64,000 nucleotides of DNA. Source: Synechococcus sp. CC9902. Lineage in GTDB: Bacteria > Cyanobacteriota > Cyanobacteriia > PCC-6307 > Cyanobiaceae. The notes beneath the pieces are model-generated. The model was not told the origin of the DNA. It ran no database searches and saw nothing but the letters and a program-made list of their open reading frames with translations. Of this stretch, positions 48,659 through 56,884 are shown one piece after another; the first letter of the stretch is position 1; each line of letters starts with the position of its first letter. The stretch lies in NCBI RefSeq assembly GCF_000012505.1, contig NC_007513.1, positions 1,488,001 to 1,552,000 of the forward strand. Reading direction: 5' to 3'. The translations under genes and the position numbers were made by a program.

Positions 48659-48918
48659 CGAAAACTCCGATCAACCTGAATCCTGAGGCCTTTCTAAAGC
48701 GATCCGGGCAAGAAGAAAAGTGGCTGGCCTCAAAAAGGTTTTAACTCATCAATCAGCCAATGCCATTGCATCCAACAATCAAACCGCTTAGCAGAAGAAA
48801 GCATTTTCCCGGCATTCATCTCCACAAAATATGTGTTTACAGCGAACGGAACTTGTTGACCGTTTTAGTAGGATTCATCAATCGACATGCGCATCCTACA
48901 TAACATTTTGAGCGACGT

Positions 48919-49188
48919 TTATTGCGGCAACTGTTTTACAAGCCACTTCAACAATCCATCCCCCGACAATCTCGGCGACACCCGCGGTAGTTCGTTGCTG
49001 TCCAGCACTAGAACCGGAACCTCGAGGTCGTAGCGGGCTTTCCACTCGGAGGGGGTCTCGGGATGGTCGATATCCACTGTGAGTAGCTCCAGGTGAAGGT
49101 TGTCCAAATCCAGCTGTCGCAGGCGCTCCTCGAGGCCAGCGCAAAGGCAGCAGCCTGCTCGGCTGTAGAGACGTAATTCGTGCATCAA
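48919..49188 (-). CDS. glutaredoxin-like (DUF836) protein
   Basis: The 89-residue thioredoxin-fold protein begins [20 protein letters not shown] with a C-x2-C pair at residues 13-16 (SRAGCCLC), and has a cis-Pro strand [13 protein letters not shown], as in the DUF836/glutaredoxin-like family. It is probably a small cytoplasmic redox protein. Its start overlaps the end of yidD by four bases. Confidence 0.82.
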   Translation of the reverse strand: MMHELRLYSRAGCCLCAGLEERLRQLDLDNLHLELLTVDIDHPETPSEWKARYDLEVPVLVLDSNELPRVSPRLSGDGLLKWLVKQLPQ

Positions 49189-49463
49189 TCAGGAACCGGA
49201 TCGCAACCGCAGGGCGTGAAGGGATGGCAACGCAGGACACGTTTCAGCGTGAGCCAGCCGCCGCGCCACGGCCCATGGCGTTGAATCGCTTCCAACCCAT
49301 AGGCGCTGCAAGTGGGCGTAAAGCGGCAACGAGGTCCGAGCAGAGGCGAGATAAAGGTTCGATAAAAGCCAATCAAAGCCAGCAACAGCGCCGCTACACG
49401 CCGATTCAAGCCAGCCCATCGATTGGGTTGGTCTCCATTGGATAAGATGGGAGATTCGTGCAT
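49185..49463 (-). CDS. yidD: membrane protein insertion efficiency factor YidD
   Basis: The core [20 protein letters not shown] followed by [20 protein letters not shown], with the late [15 protein letters not shown], is diagnostic of YidD, a small membrane-associated protein helping YidC insert membrane proteins. The frame is open to 49505 with other possible starts; I used ATG 49463 because it leaves room for the divergent rpsD promoter and gives the usual length of about 92 residues. It overlaps the DUF836 gene. Confidence 0.92.
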   Translation of the reverse strand: MHESPILSNGDQPNRWAGLNRRVAALLLALIGFYRTFISPLLGPRCRFTPTCSAYGLEAIQRHGPWRGGWLTLKRVLRCHPFTPCGCDPVPD

Positions 49464-49538
49464 CGATGGATGCGCTGGCACCTGTAATGGGTCCAGCATG
49501 CCCAAAGATCGCGCGATTTGATCTAACTCCCTTCACTT

Positions 49539-50147
49539 ATGTCTCGCTACCGCGGCCCTCGCCTGAGGATCACGCGGCGCTTGGGAGACCTCCCTGGTCT
49601 CACCCGGAAGGCCGCAAAGCGGTCCTATCCCCCCGGTCAGCACGGCCAAGCCCGTCGCAAGCGCTCCGAATACGCAATCCGTCTCGAAGAAAAGCAAAAA
49701 CTTCGCTTCAACTACGGAGTCTCCGAGCGCCAACTCGTGCGCTACGTGAAAAAGGCCCGTGCCCAGGAAGGTTCCACAGGAACCAACCTGCTCAAGCTTT
49801 TGGAAAGCAGACTGGACAACATCTGCTTCCGCCTCGGCTTCGGCCCCACCGTTCCAGGCTCTCGTCAGCTGGTGAACCATGGCCACGTGACCGTGAACGG
49901 TCGCGTCACGGACATCGCCAGTTATCAGGTGAAACCCGGTGACGTGTTGGCCATCCGCGAAAAGAAAGGCAGCAAGCAACTGGCCGAAGGCAACCTTGCC
50001 TTCCCCGGCCTATCCAACATCCCTCCTCACTTGGAGTTGGACAAAGCCAAGTTGAGCGCCAAGTGCACCGGTCGCTGCGAACGCGAATGGGTTGCCCTGG
50101 AAATCAACGAACTGCTGGTGGTGGAGTACTACTCCCGCAAGGTGTAG
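49539..50147 (+). CDS. rpsD: 30S ribosomal protein S4
   Basis: The 202-residue protein starts [20 protein letters not shown] and includes [20 protein letters not shown] and [11 protein letters not shown] (the S4 RNA-binding domain). It binds 16S rRNA early in small-subunit assembly. It is a single-gene unit in cyanobacteria and is closed here by a strong terminator at 50172-50204. Confidence 0.98.
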   Translation: MSRYRGPRLRITRRLGDLPGLTRKAAKRSYPPGQHGQARRKRSEYAIRLEEKQKLRFNYGVSERQLVRYVKKARAQEGSTGTNLLKLLESRLDNICFRLGFGPTVPGSRQLVNHGHVTVNGRVTDIASYQVKPGDVLAIREKKGSKQLAEGNLAFPGLSNIPPHLELDKAKLSAKCTGRCEREWVALEINELLVVEYYSRKV

Positions 50148-50171
50148 TCGCAACAGCTTTTTTATTCATTC

Positions 50172-50204
50172 AATCCCCCACCAAATGGTGGGGGATTTTT
50201 TTTT
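50172..50204 (+). terminator. rho-independent terminator of rpsD
   Basis: AATCCCCCACCA pairs perfectly with TGGTGGGGGATT around a two-base AA loop, then a run of nine or more T follows. It starts 24 bases after the rpsD stop. Confidence 0.93.
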
Positions 50205-50279
50205 GCAATTAAGTACATAGCATCATCCAGACATGCATGGATTAAACGCTTACTAGATGCAGCGGACAATTCGCTGCGA

Positions 50280-50408
50280 TCACCAACGAATAAGCGTTCT
50301 CAATTCTGCGCCCTCCAACAGCATCTCTTCGATGGCGTCATAGAGACGATCCATCCCATCGAAATAAGGATCAGCAAAGACTGTGTGAATTTCTTCTCTT
50401 GTTGCTAT
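50280..50408 (-). pseudogene. coding-like fragment without a good start
   Basis: A reverse frame of 42 codons between two stops reads IHTVFADPYFDGMDRLYDAI, then EEMLLEGAELRTLIRW. The composition is convincingly protein-like, but no ATG, GTG or TTG precedes this part; the only ATG (50354) would leave 24 residues. It is probably the 3' end of a decayed small gene. It lies between the rpsD terminator and the tRNA relic. Confidence 0.4.
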
Positions 50409-50447
50409 TTATCAGTCGTATGAAGAGCGTGGGCAGCAGAAAGTAAT

Positions 50448-50477
50448 AGGTCGTGTGTTCGAATCACACAGGGGGGT
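50448..50477 (+). repeat. 3' tRNA fragment (T arm plus acceptor strand)
   Basis: AGGTCGTGTGTTCGAATCAC followed by ACAGGGGGGT has a perfect five-pair T stem (GTGTG 50453-50457, CACAC 50465-50469), the TTCGAAT loop and a seven-base strand plus discriminator. No matching 5' half (CCCCCCT) is present upstream. Such partial tRNA copies usually come from integration of mobile DNA at a tRNA gene. Confidence 0.55.
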
Positions 50478-50601
50478 TAGCAAGAGCGACGAGTTTCGTT
50501 GGCTTTGAAGGACTGCCGTGAAAGTCACCTTGGGGACTGCACTTTTTACGTAACAAATATCATAAATCGCTGTCACCATTAATTCGTTTATAAATCGTTT
50601 A

Positions 50602-51552
50602 ATGCTGCGTCGTCTTTCTGCAGGGCTGCTTGCCACTGCTGCTTTTGTTGCACCACTGGCTGCTACTGCTCAAGAAGGCTCAGCAGAAGACCTTGGTGTG
50701 ATGAGCATCAGCCTCGCTGATATCGTCAAACCCACCATTGGTTTTCAAGGCGCACTACAAGGTGCAGGAACACCAAACCAAGCAGGCATCGGTGGTTTTC
50801 TCCCGCTCTCTGTTGGTGAGAACAGCGTGTGGTTCCTTGATGCCCTGGTCAACGCCAACTTCGCCGATCGCGACGGCGAAAGCAGCCTCATCAATACCGA
50901 GGTTGCTGGTGGAACTTTGTCCACTTCAACCCGTGTTGGTTATCGCTGGCTGAACAACGACCGCAGTTGGATGTTTGGCCTGAATGGTGGTTATGACAGC
51001 CGTACATTGAAATCAGGTGATGCCGATACCGGCGTCAACGTTAAAAACAAGAAAACCGTCGGGTTCCAGCAGATCGCACTGAATGCAGAAGCGGTTTCTA
51101 ATAGCTGGACCTTGAACGGCTATGGACTGATCCCTGTTGGTGATGTGGAGCAGAGACTCAACAGTGTCTTTGACTCTGGTGCGTTGAACACCTACGGCCT
51201 GGATGCCGGTTATTTCATCACTCCAGTTCTAAAAGCATCCATAGGTTATTACTACCAACACCGTGATCAAGAAGATGTCGATGGTTCTGGTATGCGAGGA
51301 CGCTTGGCCTATGAGATCAGCAATGGATTAACAGCTGGTGTGAATGTCTCCTATGACGAAGAATTTGACACCAGAGTTTCTGCAGACCTTAAGGTTCGCT
51401 TTGGTGGTGCAAATACAACAGCGCAACGCAAAGCTGTTCAACAACTACCTGTAATCAATGCCTTAACATCAACACCAATCGAACGGGATGTGAGGGTTCA
51501 CGATTCCTGGCTTCAAAAATGCGAGGAGTGGTGTCCGATTATTTTTATGTAG
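50602..51552 (+). CDS. outer-membrane beta-barrel protein, inverse-autotransporter-like
   Basis: The 316-residue protein has a signal peptide (LRRLSAGLLATAAFVAPLAA, cut after ATAQ) and then alternating strands: GIGGFLPLSVGENSVWFLDA, LSTSTRVGYRWLNNDRSWMF and GLNGGYDSR. The 'flawless-resolved strand, G-x-G-x-R-W-L-x-D, G-x-N-x-x-Y-D' pattern resembles the beta-barrel of intimin/invasin-type inverse autotransporters. There is no long passenger; only about 45 residues with two cysteines follow the barrel. So it may be a surface barrel with a short exposed end. It has no gene partner nearby. Confidence 0.65.
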   Translation: MLRRLSAGLLATAAFVAPLAATAQEGSAEDLGVMSISLADIVKPTIGFQGALQGAGTPNQAGIGGFLPLSVGENSVWFLDALVNANFADRDGESSLINTEVAGGTLSTSTRVGYRWLNNDRSWMFGLNGGYDSRTLKSGDADTGVNVKNKKTVGFQQIALNAEAVSNSWTLNGYGLIPVGDVEQRLNSVFDSGALNTYGLDAGYFITPVLKASIGYYYQHRDQEDVDGSGMRGRLAYEISNGLTAGVNVSYDEEFDTRVSADLKVRFGGANTTAQRKAVQQLPVINALTSTPIERDVRVHDSWLQKCEEWCPIIFM

Positions 51553-51690
51553 CCTAGGCTCTTAAAACTCTTTTAACCTCAGGCACTTTTATTTCTTTAA
51601 TCACTGGCTAATCACGCATAAATGCCATCCACTGCCTGGCACTTAATAAACATCATCCCGCCGCAAGGTGTGGTTTTTTAGTAGTTGATC

Positions 51691-51831
51691 ATGCCCCAAC
51701 GTGTTTCCGGCAGAGGTTCAAACTCTTGGCTCGATGTGCCTCAGCGGATCAGCGTTGACCCAACGAACCACACACACCCCAATCAAGTACGGCCACTTGA
51801 AAAATGGATAAGTGATCGCCTCAGTCTTTGA
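51691..51831 (+). CDS. possible 46-aa ORF
   Basis: ATG at 51691 opens a frame starting MPQRVSGRGSNSWLDVPQRI and ending WISDRLSL. It is followed by overlapping genes on the other strand (11 shared bases). The composition is compatible with a small protein but proves nothing. Confidence 0.3.
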   Translation: MPQRVSGRGSNSWLDVPQRISVDPTNHTHPNQVRPLEKWISDRLSL

Positions 51832-51973
51832 ACTTCTCTATTTCAGCTTTTAGCTCTGTGAGGTTTTGCTCCAGCTTTGAGTAGTTATCAGGGTCTTCAT
51901 CCCAAGTCTCGATCAGCTTTTGAGCCGTCTCGATAAAGCTCCTCAAGTCATCACAAGCCCGCAAGAGATTCAT
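51821..51973 (-). CDS. small acidic helical protein, 50 aa
   Basis: The frame from ATG 51973 reads MNLLRACDDLRSFIETAQKL, then IETWDEDPDN and a Lys/Glu-rich helix ending IEKFKD. Heptad-like spacing of Leu and Ile suggests a short coiled coil. Its start is two bases after the stop of the 47-aa gene, as in an operon. Confidence 0.5.
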   Translation of the reverse strand: MNLLRACDDLRSFIETAQKLIETWDEDPDNYSKLEQNLTELKAEIEKFKD

Positions 51974-51975
51974 AG

Positions 51976-52119
51976 TCAGCCTTCCTTGTCACCGAGCTTC
52001 AATAGCTTTTCAAGCTTGAGAAACTTCAAAAGTTTTACCCCCCAAATAGCAGCAGCAGGTTTCACCAACGTCTGCTCGATACGAAGCTGATCTTGTGGAG
52101 TGATTCTTGGTTCAGGCAT
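51976..52119 (-). CDS. small basic protein, 47 aa
   Basis: The frame from ATG 52119 begins MPEPRITPQDQLRIEQTLVK and ends in a leucine/lysine-rich amphipathic stretch (KLLKFLKLEKLLKLGDKEG). It is immediately upstream of the 50-aa gene on the same strand. Together they look like a tiny two-gene operon of phage or host-accessory origin; no family recognised. Confidence 0.45.
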   Translation of the reverse strand: MPEPRITPQDQLRIEQTLVKPAAAIWGVKLLKFLKLEKLLKLGDKEG

Positions 52120-52632
52120 AGTTGCTATATACAAAAAAGGGGGTTGCAGGAATGGCTCCTTACATGCTTCTGGGATGATGTAATGATTTTATGACATTCA
52201 CAAAAAAAGCCGTTATAAAGAACAAAAGTTCAACAGCCGACATTCACGTTTATGAAGATCTGTAATAGCTAATTTAAATCCATTCGAAAGATATATAAAA
52301 CACGCTCGTTTGATTTCAGAAGGAAAAGGCCACGGGCTGACCACTCCAAAAGAAAGAACCAAGTGGGCGTTAGTTGCGCCAGGGCTACACGGTCAGACTG
52401 CACCAGCTAGCAGATAATTTTTCTGCAGGAATAGCCAAAACAAAACCCCCGCCAAAGGCAGGGGTTCCGAAAACTCAGTGGGAGTGTGGCCTTGTTTCCA
52501 CCCCGTAAGTTTTTATCCTCACCTCATGAACCTAGCCTAGGGAATTGGCACAGTGCCAGTTAGGAGTGGACGGCATCGGAGTTGACAACCCAGACCTTGG
52601 GCTCGGCATGTCGATGCCTGCACTCCAAGTAA
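52120..52632. other. sparse region, about 510 bases, no secure gene
   Basis: The stretch is AT-rich to about 52320 and then closer to core composition. It has a 24-codon frame at 52191 and a 34-codon TTG frame near 52313 (ISEGKGHGLTTPKERTKWAL) that may be relics. The only clear signal is the hairpin at 52434-52466. Confidence 0.4.
52434..52466 (-). terminator. rho-independent terminator on the reverse strand
   Basis: AACCCC-C-GCC-AAA-GGC-A-GGGGTT (52444-52466) forms a nine-pair hairpin with one internal mismatch. Read on the reverse strand it is followed by TTTGTTTTGG. It would stop transcription coming from the 70-aa frame at 52633-52845. Confidence 0.65.
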
Positions 52633-52845
52633 TCATTCCTGTTCTTTCAGGTCGTCCTCGGGAGGGCAAACAGGAGCTACTGCATAACGCTTTTGGATGT
52701 GGCGTTGCGCCCACCGCTCCAATACAAATGAACTGAGGTGACTCTCTCCAAGAACTTTGGTGAGGCTTGGCATTTGGCTTGTGGAGATTGCTTGAGTCAC
52801 TAAGGTGATGAGCACTTTCTGATTACTAGCCACAGCTCCATGCAA
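52633..52845 (-). CDS. hypothetical protein, 70 aa
   Basis: The product starts MHGAVASNQKVLITLVTQAI and continues with SSFVLERWAQRHIQKRYA, then an acidic tail (PPEDDLKEQE). It looks like a small helical soluble protein. The forward frame over the same bases (52545-52736) has poorer composition. The terminator at 52434-52466 lies downstream in the right orientation and supports this strand. Confidence 0.42.
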   Translation of the reverse strand: MHGAVASNQKVLITLVTQAISTSQMPSLTKVLGESHLSSFVLERWAQRHIQKRYAVAPVCPPEDDLKEQE

Positions 52846-52913
52846 GTGCAGTGGTGGCTAGCAAAACGTTGTGCGAGCTTGAGCTGAAAACCAATGCGCA
52901 GAAGAATGAACGA

Positions 52914-53171
52914 ATGAACAGAATTACTTACATTGCAGGACTTTTAACAAACAAAAACTATCTCTTCTCTATATTTCCGGGAGCCGGGACACAATTTGAG
53001 AGAGAATTAGTCGCACTCCCAATCAAGATACCAATCGAATTCAAAAGCAGACTTGCCATCAAGAGTCAATTCTTGAATTCATACAAGTTAAATTTTCTAT
53101 CGCAAAACGTTAAAGCAAGTCACCAGAATATGAGTTCAAAATACCCGGGCTGGATAGCAAGTTTATTGTGA
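52914..53171 (+). CDS. hypothetical 85-aa ORF in AT-rich DNA
   Basis: From ATG 52914 the product begins MNRITYIAGLLTNKNYLFSI and includes FERELVALPIKIPIEFKSRL. The sequence is AT-rich with neither signal nor motif. It may be a small accessory gene or a remnant. Confidence is low. Confidence 0.3.
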   Translation: MNRITYIAGLLTNKNYLFSIFPGAGTQFERELVALPIKIPIEFKSRLAIKSQFLNSYKLNFLSQNVKASHQNMSSKYPGWIASLL

Positions 53172-53209
53172 AAACAAGCGAGAACAATAGCATCTAAAGC
53201 AAACACCAA

Positions 53210-53335
53210 ATGCTGAAAAATTCAATACGAATATCACTGAACCAATCAAGCAAAAAGTTTGTATTAATTCGGTGGATGTCAGATACCAATAAAACAGCGG
53301 CATCTGAGAGCTCATTCATAGAAGATAGTCATTGA
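53210..53335 (+). CDS. possible 41-aa ORF
   Basis: A complete frame from ATG 53210 reads MLKNSIRISLNQSSKKFVLI and ends EDSH. It is in the same AT-rich stretch as the 85-aa frame and may be chance. It stops 21 bases before the DUF4079 start. Confidence 0.22.
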   Translation: MLKNSIRISLNQSSKKFVLIRWMSDTNKTAASESSFIEDSH

Positions 53336-53356
53336 GGCTTCGTGATTGCTTTGGCC

Positions 53357-53962
53357 ATGGAATCCATAAGCCCCCACGACTGGTTGAGCCTGGCTCATCC
53401 TGTGTTGATGATTCTGTTCGTGTACCCCGTGTTCGGGGCCACGGTGCGTCTCGGAATCCTCGCCCGCGAAAAACGCTTGGAGCTCAACCCGATTGCTGAA
53501 ACGGTCCCGGTCGAACATGCCCAACATGCTGCCTGGGCCGTGGGAGGGATCCTTGTTGCCATTCCGATCGCCCTTAGCGTCAGCCTGCTCAACACCACAT
53601 CTCCCCTCGCACTGGTGCTGATCGCTGGGACGGTGCTCTTCAGCTACAGCAAAGTTTTGAAAACCAAGCTGATTTGGCAGCGCCTGGCCTGGGCCGCCAT
53701 CAGCTGGATCGGACTCTTACTGCTCGGACTCCAGCCGGCTGTCGAGCGACTGAGCGATCAGCCATGGACGGCGTTGTTCTGGCAATCTCACTTTTGGATG
53801 GGGATGGCGCTGATCGCCCTGCTCCTGGCAACCACAGCGATGCAACCCAGCATTGGCCGCAATATGCAAATCAGACGCCTCCATATCAGCGTCAATGTGA
53901 TCGTTGCCCTTTTGCTCTTTATGCAAGCTGTCTCGGGAACCAGAAATTTATTACTCCGCTAA
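53357..53962 (+). CDS. DUF4079 family membrane protein
   Basis: From ATG 53357 the protein has 201 residues and about five membrane spans, starting SPHDWLSLAHPVLMILFVYP, the typical DUF4079 opening, with conserved histidines in HAQHAAWAVGG and QSHFWMGMALI and in the last span. Such His pairs could bind heme, as in cytochrome b561/ferric reductase-like families. No function is proven. It converges on mscS with 47 bases between. Confidence 0.8.
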   Translation: MESISPHDWLSLAHPVLMILFVYPVFGATVRLGILAREKRLELNPIAETVPVEHAQHAAWAVGGILVAIPIALSVSLLNTTSPLALVLIAGTVLFSYSKVLKTKLIWQRLAWAAISWIGLLLLGLQPAVERLSDQPWTALFWQSHFWMGMALIALLLATTAMQPSIGRNMQIRRLHISVNVIVALLLFMQAVSGTRNLLLR

Positions 53963-54009
53963 TCAAGTGTTTTCATTGATTCAACGAAAACAAAACTGGG
54001 CACACCGTT

Positions 54010-55764
54010 TTAACGAGCTCCTGAGGGCAGCAGGCCTAATGGAGAAATTTCCAGGCCATCGGCAAGGTCCACACCACGCCGATGAAGCGCCTTCAGAATC
54101 CGACGCTGGAATTCCCGTTCCGTTGTCCACTGTTCACCGGCTCTGGTCACCAACAAAATTTGCATATGGACGCCTAGGGCGGATGTGCGTTTCACACCAC
54201 GCAAAATCGGATCAGCAATCAGTCGCGAGCCCCAAAGGGGATCTTGCTTAAAATCTGAAATCTCAGCAGCCAACACTCGGTAAACAACATCGAGATCAGT
54301 TTGCCGGTGCGAAATCAACAGTGTAATCAAACTACCCGAACGAAGTTTTGTGTGATTACGCATCTGCACAATAGACGCATTATCAACAACATTGACCCGC
54401 TGATCGAGGCAACGAACTTGGGTACTAAACAGACCAACATCAATCACTTCACCCTGAATTCCATCCACCTCAATCCAATCTCCAATCGCACAACGATCCT
54501 CAAGCAGCATTAATAGTCCCGTGGAGAAATCCCGCAAAAGACCTTGAAAAACGAAGGCCAAAGCACCTAATAAAGCACCACCAGCTAACAACAACGATGT
54601 CGATGTGGAGCGAACCCCTGGAACATCGAGCACAACCCAAAAACCAACGATCAAAATACCGGCAACATTCACCAATCGATGACTAATTCGGACAAGACTG
54701 CGATAGCGCTGTTGTCTGCGATTTTGCTCCTGCAAAGGAACATCAATATCTGCCGACCACTGTCGTAACAAGAAGGTGACCAAACTACGAAGCAAGTAAG
54801 CACAAAAACTAATGAAGACAAACTTGGCGATTGCCAGCAACGGTTGCAGCAGCAATTTCATGCTTAATGGCAGTTGACCAGGAATGGCCATCAGGCCAAA
54901 GGCCAACATCAACACCAACTCCGTCAGCATCAGAGCAAGCACAGCAATCGTGAGGGCCTGCTCGACATGAAGACGCATTTCGCTCCACCGATGATGTTGC
55001 CGCCGCTCTAAATGCTCACGTTGCAATCGTGTGGTGCGCTGACGCAACCGATTCCAGAGCAGAACAGTCGCCGCCACCGCAACACCCAACAGAAGTTCCA
55101 TCAGCAAGGCCAAGCGGAAACGATGTTGCAGCTGTTCTGGGGAGTAAACCTGCCGGGCATAGTTCAAACGCTTTTCCAAACGATCCCGCCAAAGCTCAGC
55201 CAAAGCCTTTTCATCAAGGCCATTAATCTCTGCATCTGCATTGGTTATTGTGAGAAGCGGAAACGATGCTTCACGGCCAGATACGCGAACTGATATCTCA
55301 TAAAGACCATTATTTTCCTGGACAATATTCAGGGTGATGGGCTCATTCGATCGCATCAATCCATAACGTTCACCAGCGCGACAAACTTGAGAATTTCCCT
55401 CCAAAATTGAGTTAAGTATTCCCTCACTCAGTCGCTCACTCCATGAACAAATCTGATCTGGGTGATACAAAGCACGCAAATTTCCTTCAATCACTCGAGC
55501 ACGAACAGAGGCTCCAATCGATGATGATTCCTGAAGGGGAACAAGGGTTGCCACATTGATCGCCGGCACCCCAAGAATACGAACCTTGGCTAACTCAAAC
55601 TTCCCTTCTTGTGTAAATTCTGGGTTGCCATGGGTGACTGGAGCAAGCCCATTTTTAGGCGTCAAATCAATCAATGAAGCCCGACTAGTTAGTGGCAGCA
55701 TGAGCAATGCCACTACAACAAGACAACAAAAACTTTTAAAGCGTTGCCTGAGTCGAAACCACAC
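54010..55764 (-). CDS. MscS-family mechanosensitive channel
   Basis: The 584-residue protein has a signal-like start, a periplasmic region (residues 30-200), four to five spans, and the MscS pore/beta domain: LLLAGGALLGALAFVFQGLL, EDRCAIGDWIEVDGIQGEVI and DVGLFSTQVRCLDQRVNVVD with the NHTKLRSG segment. It opens under membrane tension to release solutes on osmotic downshock. Upstream lies a 29-aa membrane peptide and maf. Confidence 0.9.
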   Translation of the reverse strand: MWFRLRQRFKSFCCLVVVALLMLPLTSRASLIDLTPKNGLAPVTHGNPEFTQEGKFELAKVRILGVPAINVATLVPLQESSSIGASVRARVIEGNLRALYHPDQICSWSERLSEGILNSILEGNSQVCRAGERYGLMRSNEPITLNIVQENNGLYEISVRVSGREASFPLLTITNADAEINGLDEKALAELWRDRLEKRLNYARQVYSPEQLQHRFRLALLMELLLGVAVAATVLLWNRLRQRTTRLQREHLERRQHHRWSEMRLHVEQALTIAVLALMLTELVLMLAFGLMAIPGQLPLSMKLLLQPLLAIAKFVFISFCAYLLRSLVTFLLRQWSADIDVPLQEQNRRQQRYRSLVRISHRLVNVAGILIVGFWVVLDVPGVRSTSTSLLLAGGALLGALAFVFQGLLRDFSTGLLMLLEDRCAIGDWIEVDGIQGEVIDVGLFSTQVRCLDQRVNVVDNASIVQMRNHTKLRSGSLITLLISHRQTDLDVVYRVLAAEISDFKQDPLWGSRLIADPILRGVKRTSALGVHMQILLVTRAGEQWTTEREFQRRILKALHRRGVDLADGLEISPLGLLPSGAR

Positions 55765-55773
55765 AACAAAGTT

Positions 55774-55863
55774 CTACAAATCGACCCCATGATGCGGTGA
55801 TTTATCCATCTGTGCACCCACCACAATCGAAGTCAACACCGTTAGAGCCAACACCGTGATCAA
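55774..55863 (-). CDS. possible 29-aa membrane peptide coupled to maf
   Basis: A TTG start at 55863 overlaps the TGA of maf (TTGA), the same kind of junction as ftsQ in this window. The 29-codon frame reads [20 protein letters not shown] and ends SPHHGVDL, one hydrophobic span with a His-rich end. It stops 9 bases before the mscS start. Confidence 0.42.
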
Positions 55864-56495
55864 CCAGCGCAGTGATCCTCTAGGGCAGTGCGCAACCAGG
55901 GCAGGCTCAAGCCGATCACGTTCGAATAACAGCCATTTAATCCGCGAATCAACAACCCACCACGCCCTTCGAGGGCAAAGCCTCCCGCACAGTTCAATGG
56001 CTCTCCACTGGCCACATACGCTTCAATCTCTCCCAAACGAAGCGCAGCGAATTGCACCACGGTGCTAACGCAAGCCATGGTCGCCCCCAGCCCATCAGCG
56101 ACCAAACAGTGGCCGGTCAGCAACTCTCCACTCCCACCAGCCATGCGTTGCCAGCGATCGATCGCCTCCTTGGCATCGGCTGGCTTTCCAAACACCTCTC
56201 CCTCGAAAACAAACACCGAATCACATCCGAGCACAGCTGTAATCCCCCCATCAACTGAGGGATCCAAACAACTCTGAACAGCTGAAGCCTTGGCAAACGC
56301 CAGCTTCTGCACGAGTGCCCTTGGGTCTTGGTCATGAATGGTGCTTTCGTCGACACCACTAACGCGAACACGATGGGGGATCGCCGCCTGCTCCAGCAAA
56401 CGTCGACGGGCGGGAGACGCCGAGGCAAGGAGGAGCACGAAAACACAACGCTGAACAACGGTTCGTAGGCTGCCAGGAATAGGCCGTATTGCCAT
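55860..56495 (-). CDS. maf: Maf-like nucleotide pyrophosphatase
   Basis: The protein has the Maf fold motifs [20 protein letters not shown], the Asp/Glu site in [34 protein letters not shown] and the final [20 protein letters not shown]. Maf enzymes hydrolyse non-canonical or modified nucleoside triphosphates. The start at 56495 gives 211 residues with about 17 extra at the N-terminus; a later start near the V of VFVLLLAS is possible. Confidence 0.92.
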
Positions 56496-56550
56496 CGCTC
56501 ACCCCACCGACCTGCTCGACCAACGCAGCCGCAATCGGGCCAGTAGGGCA

Positions 56551-56871
56551 ATGCGCTGCCTGCCATTTGCTGAAGCTGTTTATCGAGGCCTTCAAGAGCA
56601 GGGGCTGGATGCGGGCCAACTCCTCAACAACCCGCGCCTGTATCAACGCAAGGGGAGCTGGTATCGCAACAGCGATTCTCTCGAGAACGATCTGCTTTGG
56701 CTGATTTGCGTGGGGGTCCTACGCCGGGAAGTGGATGGCCAGGGCCTCACCAGCCGATTCCGACTGACACCCCTCGGCCGCCAAATGCTCGACGACACGC
56801 CAGACCTTCTGCGTCTGCCGGTGTCTTGGAACGAGTGGCTCCAACACTGGCTTCGGCGCAGGATGTCTTGA
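56551..56871 (+). CDS. conserved hypothetical winged-helix-like protein, 106 aa
   Basis: The product begins [20 protein letters not shown] and ends [20 protein letters not shown] and so on; the middle ([20 protein letters not shown]) followed by '[15 protein letters not shown]' has the shape of a winged helix. It resembles an uncharacterised cyanobacterial family of about 100 residues (Npun_R1517-like). It lies 13 bases before cobQ, so they are probably one operon; DNA binding is not shown. Confidence 0.65.
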   Translation: MRCLPFAEAVYRGLQEQGLDAGQLLNNPRLYQRKGSWYRNSDSLENDLLWLICVGVLRREVDGQGLTSRFRLTPLGRQMLDDTPDLLRLPVSWNEWLQHWLRRRMS

Positions 56872-56884
56872 AAGGAGGCTTGCG

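Noticed and set aside
52545-52736. Forward 63-codon frame
   Set aside because: Opposite to a better frame (52633-52845), and the nearby terminator fits the reverse strand.
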